Position numbers and translations under genes: made by a program. The notes below the pieces were generated by a model. That model was not told the DNA's origin. It saw only the letters and a list, made by a program, of their open reading frames with translations, and searched no databases. Of a stretch of 64,000 nt of DNA, positions 38,760 to 47,974 are shown piece by piece. The stretch is from Balneola sp. (GTDB lineage: Bacteria; Bacteroidota; Rhodothermia; Balneolales; Balneolaceae): assembly GCA_028284195.1 (NCBI GenBank), contig JANQSE010000010.1:31420-95419 (forward strand), in the 5' to 3' direction. Position 1 is the stretch's first letter, and each line of letters starts with the position of its first letter.

Positions 38760-38840
38760 TCAGAACTTATACGATATTCCAACACCCAAACTTCTCAGAT
38801 TCAAATTTATCCCATAATCATAAATCTCAGTTTGAAGGCA
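38760..38840 (-). pseudogene. C-terminal remnant of an outer-membrane beta-barrel gene
   Basis: On the minus strand, the frame from 38840 reads a barrel-like tail ending SLGVGISYKF followed by a stop that overlaps the last base after fadE. The frame is closed by TAA at 38843, just beyond the stop of the PKD lipoprotein gene. Only ~27 residues survive, so the upstream part appears to have been lost or displaced. Confidence 0.5.
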
Positions 38841-38848
38841 TTATACCC

Positions 38849-40339
38849 TTACCAGAGGCTGACACTTGTTTCGTTAAAGTAAAGGGGGGACTGCCACTCT
38901 ATCGGCAAAGCATGGAAATCGCTCCCTGGTGATGCTCCTATAGGATGAGTCGAATTTATAAAGTGATTACCTCTTTCTGTGAGTCTGCGCCCAACAAATA
39001 TGACTTGTCTTTGCCACTCAGGGCTTGCTTGATGCCTGATAAATTGGTTGTCTTCAACAATAGCATCCTCAACTCCTTGAGCTGAATCTCCATTTTCAGG
39101 AGCCACAACAATTTGCCAACTGTTTAAATCTCCCTCTTCAACGCCAATACGGTTTTGTGAAATGACAACGTAGCGGCTACTAGGATTATTTGTGTCTTGA
39201 ACAAGAGGGCCACTGTAAGCTGAAGTCCCACTTGAATGAAATTTAATCTGAAGTTTTCCTGTTCCGGGCTCTTTAAGAGAATTATGGCCAATAAAAGCTT
39301 TATAACCAAACGGGATTCTAATGTTGTGTTGCCCTGGATTCACAAAATGATTACCAACTATTGAAAACAGTATTCCAAGGCCATAAAAATCATAATCAAT
39401 CATTTCATTAATAGTTACAACTTCATTTTCAATAACAGCATTATTACTCGGCCATTTAATTGTGTTTCTATCAAACCCGTTCGGAGGATTATCATAATAC
39501 CAAGAGGCAACCGTTCCCATACTAATTCCAAGATTGCTGTTGCTACCATAGAAATCAGAAATATAATTATTGAATACCAAACTATTGTCTGCAAAACCTA
39601 TGGATATATGGGAAGAGTTAAGATGACTAACAATGATACCATTTGCATGATTGTGAAGGGAGCCAAGACCAACCCCGCTCACCAATGGACGCTCGTTATC
39701 TCCAAAAGAGCTGATGGAACAATTACTACAAGTCAGGTTGAGATTGCCTAACGATCGAAAATCTTGTCCCGCTGCTAAAAAGACATTTGTGCCATCAGAA
39801 ATTTGTGGCCATTGATTGGTCACTACTGAAGTTGTGCCACTATTCGGGCAATTTGTGCTTATTGGAGTAATGACCAAACAAACTGTACTTGAGTAGTAAG
39901 AAGAAGGCTCAAGAACTTCAATCTGCACTGTCGCCTGAGATGAGTCACCATTTTTATCAAAAACAGTAACCGTGGCTTGATAAATACCCGGAGTTTCGTA
40001 AAGGTGAAAGGCCATTGGCCCGCCTACCTGAGTATTTTTACTGGCTCCAGAGTAAGCCCATGTCTCAGAATCAGAATCACCAAAATTAAAAGAGTAGCCA
40101 AGGTCTTTAAAAGAATTAATATCGGAATTTGTTGAAGAAGAACCCGTTGCATCAAAGTTAACGGCTAAAGGAGCTGGCCCGGAGTGTGTTGCAGCGACTA
40201 AAGATGGAGAAATCGATGAGTTACCAGAGTCACCTTCTGAATCAGGTTGATCGGTAACTTTACAACCAGGAAGAGAGCCAAATCCCCCAACTAAAACTAC
40301 CCAAAAAAGTATCAATCTTATATTTTTCTGTATGTTCAT
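38849..40339 (-). CDS. lipoprotein with PKD domain and parallel beta-helix
   Basis: A 496-residue lipoprotein: ATG 40339 with GGAG seven bases upstream gives a signal peptide with lipobox LPGC (Cys ~25); an upstream in-frame ATG at 40420 is less likely. A PKD domain follows (~45-140, SGPAPLAVNFDATGS, YSFNFGD, ETPGIYQATVTVFD), then ~330 residues of beta-helix repeats (NNAVIENEVVTI, SIVGNHFVNPGQHNIRI, VISQNRIG). It resembles surface polysaccharide-binding or lyase-like proteins, though no catalytic site is identified. It sits between two decayed gene fragments, suggesting acquisition. Confidence 0.8.
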   Translation of the reverse strand: MNIQKNIRLILFWVVLVGGFGSLPGCKVTDQPDSEGDSGNSSISPSLVAATHSGPAPLAVNFDATGSSSTNSDINSFKDLGYSFNFGDSDSETWAYSGASKNTQVGGPMAFHLYETPGIYQATVTVFDKNGDSSQATVQIEVLEPSSYYSSTVCLVITPISTNCPNSGTTSVVTNQWPQISDGTNVFLAAGQDFRSLGNLNLTCSNCSISSFGDNERPLVSGVGLGSLHNHANGIIVSHLNSSHISIGFADNSLVFNNYISDFYGSNSNLGISMGTVASWYYDNPPNGFDRNTIKWPSNNAVIENEVVTINEMIDYDFYGLGILFSIVGNHFVNPGQHNIRIPFGYKAFIGHNSLKEPGTGKLQIKFHSSGTSAYSGPLVQDTNNPSSRYVVISQNRIGVEEGDLNSWQIVVAPENGDSAQGVEDAIVEDNQFIRHQASPEWQRQVIFVGRRLTERGNHFINSTHPIGASPGSDFHALPIEWQSPLYFNETSVSLW

Positions 40340-40633
40340 AACTGTTCTCCATTTTAATAGCAATATATTATAGCATACAATTAAGGACAAATCCCAATAA
40401 TTATGCTTAGAGTATCTCAACTTGGCATAAGCTGCATTAGATAGATGAATCGACTAATGGTCTGGATAGTAAATACACTCTGTGCTTTGGAAGAAATATT
40501 GTTAGAATTTGCAGAGATGAGAGGTTTTTTTGTTTGGAAATACTTGCAAATCCACGTCCTAGAATTAGCCAAATATTATGATCTCCTTCTTCTTTTATTT
40601 CTCTATTCGTTTTACCACAATTTTCAGAAGATA

Positions 40634-40957
40634 CTAATTACAATTTGGAGCATACCTCCCTTGAGTTGTCCTAAAATATCTGTCTCCATTCAGATATGTT
40701 TTTTGGTCATGATAGGTGAGTTGGTAAGCATAAACCTCTTCATTATAAAAATTAAGCTTTAAGACAGGAGCCCTTTCTTTATCAATATCGATCGTCCATG
40801 TACCTGCGCCAGCTTTGTCAGATGTATTATAACCGGATACTCCGGCTCCGCTTACAGTCATATCGTGATCGCTGACATAGTTGAAATATCCCTGTGAGCA
40901 CAAATCTATTTTAATCTCAGAGCTATATCCACTGCTTATCCAATAAACAAAATTACT
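40634..40957 (-). pseudogene. C-terminal fragment of an unknown protein
   Basis: The frame is open from 40957 (TAA at 40960) to a stop at 40634 without a credible ATG; the only formal start is TTG at 40903. The peptide (FNYVSDHDMTVSGAG, TYLNGDRYFRTTQGRY) looks like a folded beta-rich C-terminal domain rather than a whole protein. The missing upstream part and lack of a ribosome binding site suggest a remnant. Confidence 0.5.
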
Positions 40958-41059
40958 TTAAAAAGAAGAAGTAAGATTTGCAGAAGGTATGTACCCTGCC
41001 AAAGGGGCGGGGAACTCCTTAACGTGTAAATAGATTAAAAAGTCATCCAGAGCGGAGCG

Positions 41060-41197
41060 ATGGATCCGCACAATCCTGATCCAGTTCATTATCGTGGCGA
41101 TCTCCTTGAACAAAGAATATTGACCAAATACATGACACCTTCAGGGTGGAATAAGTTCGACGAAAATAAAAGTGCCTTAATCAAAAAGCACTTTTAA
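41060..41197 (+). pseudogene. short reading frame, probable gene remnant
   Basis: A 45-residue frame (MDPHNPDPVHYRGDLLEQRI start; ends LIKKHF) preceded by GGAGCG. Its composition looks protein-like, but no family was recognised and it is too short to judge. It may be the 3' end of a lost gene. Confidence 0.3.
41168..41195. terminator. hairpin at the end of the ABC operon
   Basis: AAAAGTGC (41168-41175) and GCACTTTT (41188-41195) form an 8-bp stem with a 12-base loop, 20 bases past the stop of the last ABC permease. A and T flanks would allow termination on either strand; weak. Confidence 0.4.
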
Positions 41198-41215
41198 GGT
41201 ATACGGGATTTTGTT

Positions 41216-42679
41216 TTATCTCATATCGTATTTCAAAAAAGAAACAAAGGTGCCTCCAAATGTTAGTATGATGAAGATTCCAAGCATTCCGAAATCAAAA
41301 ATGCTACTTCCCAATGATGCATTAGCTGTTACAACAGGTGCTGTGTATTGAGGAATTTCACTCGTATCAATGGCAGAATTTTCTCTTCCTGTATCCATAG
41401 AAACATTTCCATTTACAATAGAAATTCTGAACCCGCCACGATTTCCTGATTCAGCCTGTTTCTTCTGGATGAAGCTGGAGAATTCATCACGGTACTCTCT
41501 CATAGATTCTTCATATCTATTCTTCAGGTTGATATCTGTACCTGCAAGAGTCATCGCAGCTAGTCGGAAAGAAGATGCAGGAGATACACGCGCAAATGAG
41601 AATGCGATGCGTTCTTGTTCTTTTTTCTTATTCATGGTGTCTTCGAGTAATCGGCGATTATTATCGGTGATGTCTTGCTGAACTTGTTTGCGATCGGCAT
41701 CGTCTTCTTCAAGCCATTCCCATTCTTTATTATCACGAAATTCTTGTCTTTCTTCATCAGTCATGCCTTCCATTTGAGCAGAACGTTCTCTCCAGCGTTC
41801 GCTGCTTTGTTCACTCCATTCATCCCATCTCGCTTTTTGAAACGCTGCTTGCTTAGCTTCTAATTGAGCTACAGATTCAATAGGTACAATTTGTCCGGCA
41901 GCTATTACTCCGGCGCGTGGGATTATCATCACAGAACTTATCCATATTACTAGTAATAGGAGGAAAGAGAGAGCGGAGTTTCTCGTGAGTGATGAAACTA
42001 GTAGCCCTAATCCTATAAAGAACGTTATGTATAAAACAGATAAGCCAATTAAGCTGCTTATGCTTGCCCAGTCATCGGGAGTAAGTTCAATCTTGAAAAC
42101 CATTACTAAAAGCAAGCCTAATAATACTGGTATGAGTAATGGGATAACGAGTCCAGCCCAAATGCCAATGAATTTACCCATTAGATAATCAATCCGGGAA
42201 ACGGAATTGGCAAAAGCTAACTTTAGAGTGCCACTCTCCCGCTCACCATTGATTGCATCATATGTGAACAGAATGGCAAATAGGGAAAGCACAATCTGTA
42301 CTATAAAAGCGAAATCAATGAAGCGGAAGATGGCAAAAATAGGTTCGTCCGAATAGGGGCTTCGTGTTAGTTTTACATCGTCAAATGTAGAGATGCGCGA
42401 CAAACGGCCTACATCAAAATGAAGCCCGGATACAAAGATCTGCATAGGAGTAGGTGTACGATGAGAAATATTTCTAACATTATTCCAGCCCGTTGCTTGC
42501 CTTGCATCTTCTTGTACAATCTGGCGGTTGGCTTCATACTGAATGACAGAGTTCTGATATTCTTTTATACCAATGAATACACTGGTAAGTATCAGTATGG
42601 TGCATACTACAAATGTAGCTGTAAACTTTGGGCTTTGAATGATATTCTTAAGTTCTTTTTGTATAAATAGAGATAACAT
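41216..42679 (-). CDS. ABC-2 type transporter permease with large extracytoplasmic loops
   Basis: A 487-residue permease, last of the PDZ-NEW3-ABC operon. Membrane segments: one at 18-38, four between ~115 and ~245, and a C-terminal one near 460-480. Two long hydrophilic regions (after the first helix and after the fifth) match DUF3526-type ABC-2 permeases. It is a paralogue of the next gene: both start ELK(N/E)IIQS and end F(V/A)…LKYDMR/LRYDLR. Substrate unknown. Confidence 0.85.
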   Translation of the reverse strand: MLSLFIQKELKNIIQSPKFTATFVVCTILILTSVFIGIKEYQNSVIQYEANRQIVQEDARQATGWNNVRNISHRTPTPMQIFVSGLHFDVGRLSRISTFDDVKLTRSPYSDEPIFAIFRFIDFAFIVQIVLSLFAILFTYDAINGERESGTLKLAFANSVSRIDYLMGKFIGIWAGLVIPLLIPVLLGLLLVMVFKIELTPDDWASISSLIGLSVLYITFFIGLGLLVSSLTRNSALSFLLLLVIWISSVMIIPRAGVIAAGQIVPIESVAQLEAKQAAFQKARWDEWSEQSSERWRERSAQMEGMTDEERQEFRDNKEWEWLEEDDADRKQVQQDITDNNRRLLEDTMNKKKEQERIAFSFARVSPASSFRLAAMTLAGTDINLKNRYEESMREYRDEFSSFIQKKQAESGNRGGFRISIVNGNVSMDTGRENSAIDTSEIPQYTAPVVTANASLGSSIFDFGMLGIFIILTFGGTFVSFLKYDMR

Positions 42680-42708
42680 AATATTAATTATTATAGAGTT
42701 AGCATGTG

Positions 42709-44124
42709 TTATCTTAAATCGTATCTAAGGAAAGCAGAGAAGGCTGTTCCAAAGAATATGATATTGAGTAAAAAGAGAAGTCCGAGATCGAGCATAGAGC
42801 CAGATAATCCTTCTGCTAATGAAGCTGATTCAAACTCGAAAGCGGGCATCTCATTTGGATCTAAGGTTGGTGGTGGTTCCTGATTGTCATCGTTTGTCCT
42901 AAACACCATGCGAATACCTCCACCTCCGCTTTGCCCTGTTTTTTCCTCCATGAAAGATGCGTAGGTAGTCTGATATTTTGCTGATTCTTCTTTGTATCGA
43001 TTTTCCAACTCTAATGAGGTACCTGAAAGATTGGTAATAGCTAGTGTAAACAGTGATGTAGGTGAGATACGTGATATGCCTAATGCAAGTCTTTGTCTGC
43101 TCAGGTTTTTGTTCTGATAATCCTCGTTTAAGCGTTGCTCGAAAGCGTCAATCTTTTTTTGACGTTCATCAGATAATTCAGACATGAATGCATTAAACTT
43201 AGGAAATACCTCCTGCATAGGAGTGCCTTCAGGAACCGAAAAGTTGGATAGTTTTGGTTGGTCTTCTGTCCATAACTGTGCTCTATAGCGGCTTTTTTGT
43301 GCCGCTATTTCATCTACATTAGGAACTTCTACCAGGCGCCCAGACACAAGCACCGAAGCCCTGGGTACAATAAGTACTCCCGCTATCCATATTACAAGAC
43401 AGATAAGAAAAGAAGAGGAAGGGAGTTTGGTCGTTGCAGAAATAGTCATTGCAATGCCTAGAAAGACCCCGAAGTATGCTAACCCGGAGAGTAGAATAAG
43501 CGATAGCTTTCCCCATTCTTCTGATGTTAAGTTTACCCCTAGAACCGGAAGCAATAAACATCCGATGAGTATTGGGATCATTAGCGCTATACTAAGCCCG
43601 ACAAATGAGCCGGCTAGTTTACCTCCTATATAGGATGCTCTGGGTAATGAATTGGAAAAACAGAGTTTTAATGTTCCTCTTATTTTTTCCCCGTTAATGG
43701 CATCGTAAGCGAAAATAATGGCGAATAACGACAAAATTACCCCAAAAATGAACTCAAGATCCATAAACCGAAAAATGGCAAAAATGGGTTCATCATTGAA
43801 GCGCGTATTATCCGCTCGTAATTCACCTCTGCCTCGCATTTCTATATCTCTGCCCACATCATTAGATACTCCTGATACCAACGCCATAAGGGGTTGGGGA
43901 GGTAGCATGATCGTATGATTTACGCTGATCCAGTTTGTGTTGGCGGCGATCTGATTACGATTCTCCTGGAGCGCAGCCTCGTACTGAGCTTTACTCGATA
44001 GGTAATTTTGCGCACCCATTACAAAAGACAGGATAATGAGTACAGAGCATACAGCAAAGCTTATTGTAAAGCGGCTGGACTGTATGATTTCTTTTAGTTC
44101 TTTTAAGAAAATAATACTAAACAT
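42709..44124 (-). CDS. ABC-2 type transporter permease, paralogue
   Basis: A 471-residue permease with the same helix arrangement and loop sizes as its neighbour, so the pair likely forms a heterodimer. The block DAINGEKIRGTLKLCFSNS on the cytoplasmic side is shared with the other copy (DAINGERESGTLKLAFANS). The start overlaps the ATPase gene by eight bases. Loop sequence after helix 5 contains several GGG and Pro-rich segments. Substrate unknown. Confidence 0.85.
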   Translation of the reverse strand: MFSIIFLKELKEIIQSSRFTISFAVCSVLIILSFVMGAQNYLSSKAQYEAALQENRNQIAANTNWISVNHTIMLPPQPLMALVSGVSNDVGRDIEMRGRGELRADNTRFNDEPIFAIFRFMDLEFIFGVILSLFAIIFAYDAINGEKIRGTLKLCFSNSLPRASYIGGKLAGSFVGLSIALMIPILIGCLLLPVLGVNLTSEEWGKLSLILLSGLAYFGVFLGIAMTISATTKLPSSSFLICLVIWIAGVLIVPRASVLVSGRLVEVPNVDEIAAQKSRYRAQLWTEDQPKLSNFSVPEGTPMQEVFPKFNAFMSELSDERQKKIDAFEQRLNEDYQNKNLSRQRLALGISRISPTSLFTLAITNLSGTSLELENRYKEESAKYQTTYASFMEEKTGQSGGGGIRMVFRTNDDNQEPPPTLDPNEMPAFEFESASLAEGLSGSMLDLGLLFLLNIIFFGTAFSAFLRYDLR

Positions 44125-44902
44125 GATCCAGATCGTTGGTTAATGTTGCTGTGCTTTCATCCATGTAACCGGCCATGTACTCTACGTAAAGTTCTTCGAG
44201 GTTTACACCGGTTAACTCAGATCGAGTTCTGTGTGTTACAAGAACTCCATTGTTAAGAATACCTACGTGATCAGATATTTCTTTTGCTCTAAATACATCA
44301 TGCGTAGACATTAGAATACCTTTTCCTTCATCGCGTAATTCTCCAATTAACTTGGTAAACTCTCGCCCTGCTTTTGGATCCAAACCCGATGTAGGCTCAT
44401 CGAGTAGGATAGCGGGTGAGTCTTTAAGGATAGCTATGGCAATTCCACACTTTTGTCGCATCCCCTTTGAAAAATCTTTAAGCTTTTTATCAAATGCCGA
44501 GCTTTGAAGGCCTACACGCGTTAACGCTGCTTCATAATCGTTGCGATTATAATCGCTTCTGCCTCCAAGCCGCGTAAAGAAATCGATATTTTGCATAGCT
44601 GTAAAGTTTGGGTACAGCTGTACGTTTTCCGATACAAAGGCTACGTGCTTCTTAGCTTCGAGTGGTTGTTCATTAGCATCAATACCGTTGATAAATGCAT
44701 TTCCGCTGCTAGGTTGAATAAAGTCTAAAAAGATATTAATGGTAGTGGTTTTACCTGCACCATTGCCTCCCAGCATAGAGAATATCTCGCCAGGTTTAAC
44801 GATTAAATTCAGTTCATCAAGAGCACGAACACCATCCTCGTAAACCTTGCTGAGATTTCGCGCTTCCATTAAAGGAGTTTGATTTATTGCTTCCATGTTC
44901 AT
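44117..44902 (-). CDS. ABC transporter ATP-binding protein
   Basis: ATPase of the transporter: Walker A GGNGAGKTTT, signature region FSKGMRQKCGIA (in place of LSGGQ), Walker B AILLDEPTSGLDP and the switch His in STHDVFRAKE. At 261 residues it is a typical ABC-2-type exporter ATPase. It works with the two following permeases and is co-transcribed with the NEW3 and PDZ proteins upstream. Confidence 0.93.
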   Translation of the reverse strand: MNMEAINQTPLMEARNLSKVYEDGVRALDELNLIVKPGEIFSMLGGNGAGKTTTINIFLDFIQPSSGNAFINGIDANEQPLEAKKHVAFVSENVQLYPNFTAMQNIDFFTRLGGRSDYNRNDYEAALTRVGLQSSAFDKKLKDFSKGMRQKCGIAIAILKDSPAILLDEPTSGLDPKAGREFTKLIGELRDEGKGILMSTHDVFRAKEISDHVGILNNGVLVTHRTRSELTGVNLEELYVEYMAGYMDESTATLTNDLDHV

Positions 44903-44917
44903 TCTGGTTAATTGTTT

Positions 44918-46429
44918 TTATTTGCGAGATAATTTTACACCGAAGTACACAAGCCCTGATACGAGTCCGAGGATCAACAACAGGATGATGGCGGTACCAA
45001 AGAAACTTGCTTCCGCTGTGATTTCTACTGTAAAAGATTTGTCTTCTCCATTTACGGGCTGGCTATCTGAAAGGGATGTAGATCGCATGCGTGTTTCATA
45101 GCGTCCTACAGAAATATCGGCAGGAGGGGTAAGCGTTATCTTAACCGTTTGTTCTTCCCTGATATCAAGTTCAGATATAATGGCAGGTTCGATATTCTTT
45201 TCCCATTCAAATGGGGTGTCGATTTCAAATTCAATATTATCTAATCTACGAGAGCCTTCGTTTACAACTTGGAATGTAAATTCAACAGGTTGATTGGCAA
45301 GAGTGTTGTTGTATAGTTGCGGGGCTTTTACCACCAATCGACCTACGCCTCTTGGAATAAGCTCAAGTCGTGCATATCCAACATTCAAAGCTTCGATCTC
45401 TTCATGAGACCAGGTTTCATTACGTCGCGTATTGAATTCTTCGAGCCTGTCCCTTGGAATGGCCAGCACAAAGAAGCTGATGGGTGCATCCATCAGCACG
45501 TCGTCAGTCGGACGATCTGGTAATGATATCTGTAAGTTGGCATCTCTTGTATTCGTGCTTTCTGTAAAGCGGATTTGGCTTAATCTGGCTTGGCCGCCTG
45601 ATTCATTAAAGTATCGGGTAACAGATTGAGGAAGATTTACGGTTTCCAGTTTATAAGTATTATCGACGCCGCTAAATAGTTCAAGACTTAAACCAAATGT
45701 TGCCGAAGAACCTAATTCGAGTTCTTGGGAAAACTGCTCTGATTGGATTAATACTTTGTTAGCTGAAGCATCTTTACGCAAAAATACTTTTGGGCTTCTG
45801 GAAGCTCCGTTACCGTAAATTATATTTACCGTTACTTCGTCAACATCTTGGAGTAATTCAAAATCTACAGACTTGGGTTCTCCTGTAACTAGAGACTGTA
45901 GTTTTACTTCGTAAGGACTGCTAATGATAGCGCCATCATCGTTACTGAGAGAAACGTAAATATTATTGATGACATCAGGTTGAAGCGATCGAAAGATATC
46001 GTCCTCAGAATCTATAATCTGGGCAAATTCGGCAGTAGCGCTGGATGTATTTGCTAATGTCACCTTTACAGTCTTTCTGCCTGATTCATCCTGGTTCTTA
46101 ACGGCATTAGAGATGCTAACAAACTGTTGCTCAAACAGCAGTACCAATAAAGATTGTTGATAGTTTACTTCAGCATCAGCAAATGTGTTTTTGGCATTTT
46201 CATAATCTTGCAGAGATACCAAATCCTTTTTATAAAGTTCTTCGATTCTGCTTAGCTCACTTTGTGCACGTTCGTATGTGCTTTTCGCTCGTTTCAAACC
46301 TAATAAGGGATAGCTATCGTCTCGAGCATTGGGAAATGGGCTTTGCGCAAGCGCCGATCCTATTCCCAAAGCTGCGAGAACTAACCCGAATATTAAGCCT
46401 TTGTAGATAGTTTTAAAATTCATATACAT
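44918..46429 (-). CDS. exported NEW3-type protein with N-terminal coiled coil and C-terminal membrane anchor
   Basis: A 503-residue protein with signal peptide (…GSALAQ), a ~65-residue coiled-coil region (KRAKSTYERAQSELSRIEEL) resembling TolC/adaptor hairpins, then a series of beta-sandwich segments with the NEW3-like form (VKAPQLYNNTLANQPVEFTFQ, EIDTPFEWEKNIEP, VKITLTPPADISVG), and a single C-terminal membrane helix (IILLLILGLVSGLVYF) followed by KLSRK. Anchored in the inner membrane and facing the periplasm. It is the second gene of the ABC operon, suggesting a substrate-handling subunit. Function inferred from context. Confidence 0.75.
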   Translation of the reverse strand: MYMNFKTIYKGLIFGLVLAALGIGSALAQSPFPNARDDSYPLLGLKRAKSTYERAQSELSRIEELYKKDLVSLQDYENAKNTFADAEVNYQQSLLVLLFEQQFVSISNAVKNQDESGRKTVKVTLANTSSATAEFAQIIDSEDDIFRSLQPDVINNIYVSLSNDDGAIISSPYEVKLQSLVTGEPKSVDFELLQDVDEVTVNIIYGNGASRSPKVFLRKDASANKVLIQSEQFSQELELGSSATFGLSLELFSGVDNTYKLETVNLPQSVTRYFNESGGQARLSQIRFTESTNTRDANLQISLPDRPTDDVLMDAPISFFVLAIPRDRLEEFNTRRNETWSHEEIEALNVGYARLELIPRGVGRLVVKAPQLYNNTLANQPVEFTFQVVNEGSRRLDNIEFEIDTPFEWEKNIEPAIISELDIREEQTVKITLTPPADISVGRYETRMRSTSLSDSQPVNGEDKSFTVEITAEASFFGTAIILLLILGLVSGLVYFGVKLSRK

Positions 46430-46459
46430 AAGAAATAGAGATAAATGGGTGCTACTATA

Positions 46460-47227
46460 TTAATTCCGACGTTGTACTGTAGCGTTAGTCTTTGGTTTGT
46501 TCATCTTTAGGGTGCGGACTTTCCCATCAATTTCAAATTCCATGGTAAATTCGTCGCCTGTATTTACTTCCGAAAAAAGGTCACGAACCTCATTAGCACT
46601 GGTTATAGCTTTACCATTTACTTTCTTTATGATCGTATCTTTTGCGATACCCAAATCTTTGACTTCTTGAGGAGTAATGATATCAAGGAGCTGAGATATC
46701 TTAACACTCTCACCTTCTGTTGATAGTATGAGACCCAATTCAGTTATTACCAGCGATCCTTCAGGGAGCCCTACTGTTGATGAGGATGTTGTAAAGCCTG
46801 TTCCAGATGTAGAAACTTGATTAGAGCCTGTTGAACGTACTACTTGTGTTCCGGGTGAAGATTCAGGAACATCTCCTTTGGTTGCTCTTAGTATAAAACG
46901 TTCGTCATTTCTACGGACCCCAATGCGCATTTCTGCATCATCTTCAGCCGCCGCATATTGATCCTTGAGCTCTTGAATTGTTTTAATACGCTTACTATCC
47001 ATCATGATGATAATGTCTCCTGCTTGCAATTCATCTGTCGAGCCTTGACTTGATGATCCGAGTCGCATACGTACTTTTACTTCACCATCACTTTCTTGTA
47101 CAAGCGCTTTAAATTCGCGGAATAACATGGAACTGTTTGAGTCAAACTGTAAGGTTTGCTGTGCTTGCAGTTGAGATGAAACGGCAAAAAGCTCGATAAA
47201 AAGAAATAAAATAGAGAGTCGTTTCAT
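46460..47227 (-). CDS. exported PDZ-domain protein
   Basis: The chosen start at ATG 47227 (MKRLSILFLF…) gives a signal peptide ending LQAQ; a start at 47260 adds 11 residues without sense. About 255 residues with two PDZ-like modules: ~45-110 (STDELQAGDIIIMMDSKRIKT) and ~170-245 (LGIAKDTIIKKVNGKAITSANEVRDL). No protease domain is present. First gene of the ABC operon, so it may present substrates to the transporter or NEW3 protein. A repeat element lies 70 bases upstream of its start. Confidence 0.8.
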   Translation of the reverse strand: MKRLSILFLFIELFAVSSQLQAQQTLQFDSNSSMLFREFKALVQESDGEVKVRMRLGSSSQGSTDELQAGDIIIMMDSKRIKTIQELKDQYAAAEDDAEMRIGVRRNDERFILRATKGDVPESSPGTQVVRSTGSNQVSTSGTGFTTSSSTVGLPEGSLVITELGLILSTEGESVKISQLLDIITPQEVKDLGIAKDTIIKKVNGKAITSANEVRDLFSEVNTGDEFTMEFEIDGKVRTLKMNKPKTNATVQRRN

Positions 47228-47296
47228 TACATTGAGATTGATTTTTTGTTGACAGCTCAATATTCGAAACGAGAAGCAGGCAGTTGTTAAGAGAGG

Positions 47297-47325
47297 GCAA
47301 AAACTTTGTTAAGGATGTTAAATCG
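47297..47325. promoter_or_regulatory. 29-bp regulatory repeat, copy 1 (upstream of PDZ-ABC operon)
   Basis: The 29 bases here are identical to 48998-49026. Core is GTTAA-N4-GTTAA, followed in both copies by a third near-copy (GCTAA here, GTTAA in copy 2) six bases on. Direct-repeat layout fits OmpR/PhoB-type regulator binding. It lies 70 bases before the PDZ gene start. Confidence 0.5.
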
Positions 47326-47367
47326 AGGCTAAATTTTTTATAAAACGACCATGAGGTTGGACCAATA

Positions 47368-47973
47368 CTAAAGGCTCAAAGATATAGTAGGTGCTAATAT
47401 TAATTCTGATATGCCAATGTTTAGTAATAAATGCGTACGTGCTTTGAGTCCGACACTCAGCTTGGAGAAATTATAGTGATAATTGAGTTCGATGAAAGAA
47501 CCGGCTTCATCTTGCATAGAATCACTTCGGTTTATTACAGGTACTAGAGTACCAGGGTTTTCTAGCGATGAGACAAAGTCGATGCGGGCAAACCTGATGC
47601 TTTCATATATAAGTCCAGAGGCAATGGCTAATTCTTGGTTTTTCTTTTTACCTAATAGGAAGGGTTTTTCAACATGTAAACTATATAGGTAAAAGTTATC
47701 GTAGCTCCTTTGATTGGCAAGTGTAGGAACATTGACATCGAGCGTATTGAAAACAAGGCTTGTTGCGAATTCTCCTCCAATAAATATACCCGAAGGGAGT
47801 TTGAATAGAATCTTTGAAAAAAAGAGATTTCCCGTTTCCCCAGTTCTGCCCGGGTTATAGTACCCAAAGCCTGTACTTAGTTTAATTGTTTTAGATATTT
47901 CTGCTTGGGCAAATACATGACTTGCAAAAAAAGTAGAGAATGTCAAAGTGAGGATGAGGATTCGTTTGTTCAT
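47368..47973 (-). CDS. outer-membrane beta-barrel protein
   Basis: A 201-residue exported protein, signal peptide ending HVFAQ. The mature part has repeated amphipathic strands with aromatic ends (FSKILFKLPSGIFIGGEF, SFIELNYHYNFSKLS) and ends TISLSL, consistent with an 8-stranded barrel. It is a paralogue in kind, though not in sequence, of the neighbouring gene, from which it is separated by one base. Confidence 0.75.
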   Translation of the reverse strand: MNKRILILTLTFSTFFASHVFAQAEISKTIKLSTGFGYYNPGRTGETGNLFFSKILFKLPSGIFIGGEFATSLVFNTLDVNVPTLANQRSYDNFYLYSLHVEKPFLLGKKKNQELAIASGLIYESIRFARIDFVSSLENPGTLVPVINRSDSMQDEAGSFIELNYHYNFSKLSVGLKARTHLLLNIGISELILAPTISLSL

Positions 47974-47974
47974 A

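Larger units (their letters stand above)
40340..41215. other. low-coding interval with decayed gene fragments
   Basis: About 880 bases without an intact gene, AT-rich near 40.4-40.7 kb. It contains a minus-strand C-terminal protein fragment (40634-40957), a short plus-strand reading frame (41060-41197) and a hairpin overlapping that frame's end. No transposase, tRNA or terminal repeats were seen. Confidence 0.5.

Noticed and set aside
40445..40762. Plus-strand 105-residue frame in the scar region
   Set aside because: Low-complexity, Leu/Phe-rich translation without ribosome binding site or domain, overlapping the opposite-strand remnant.
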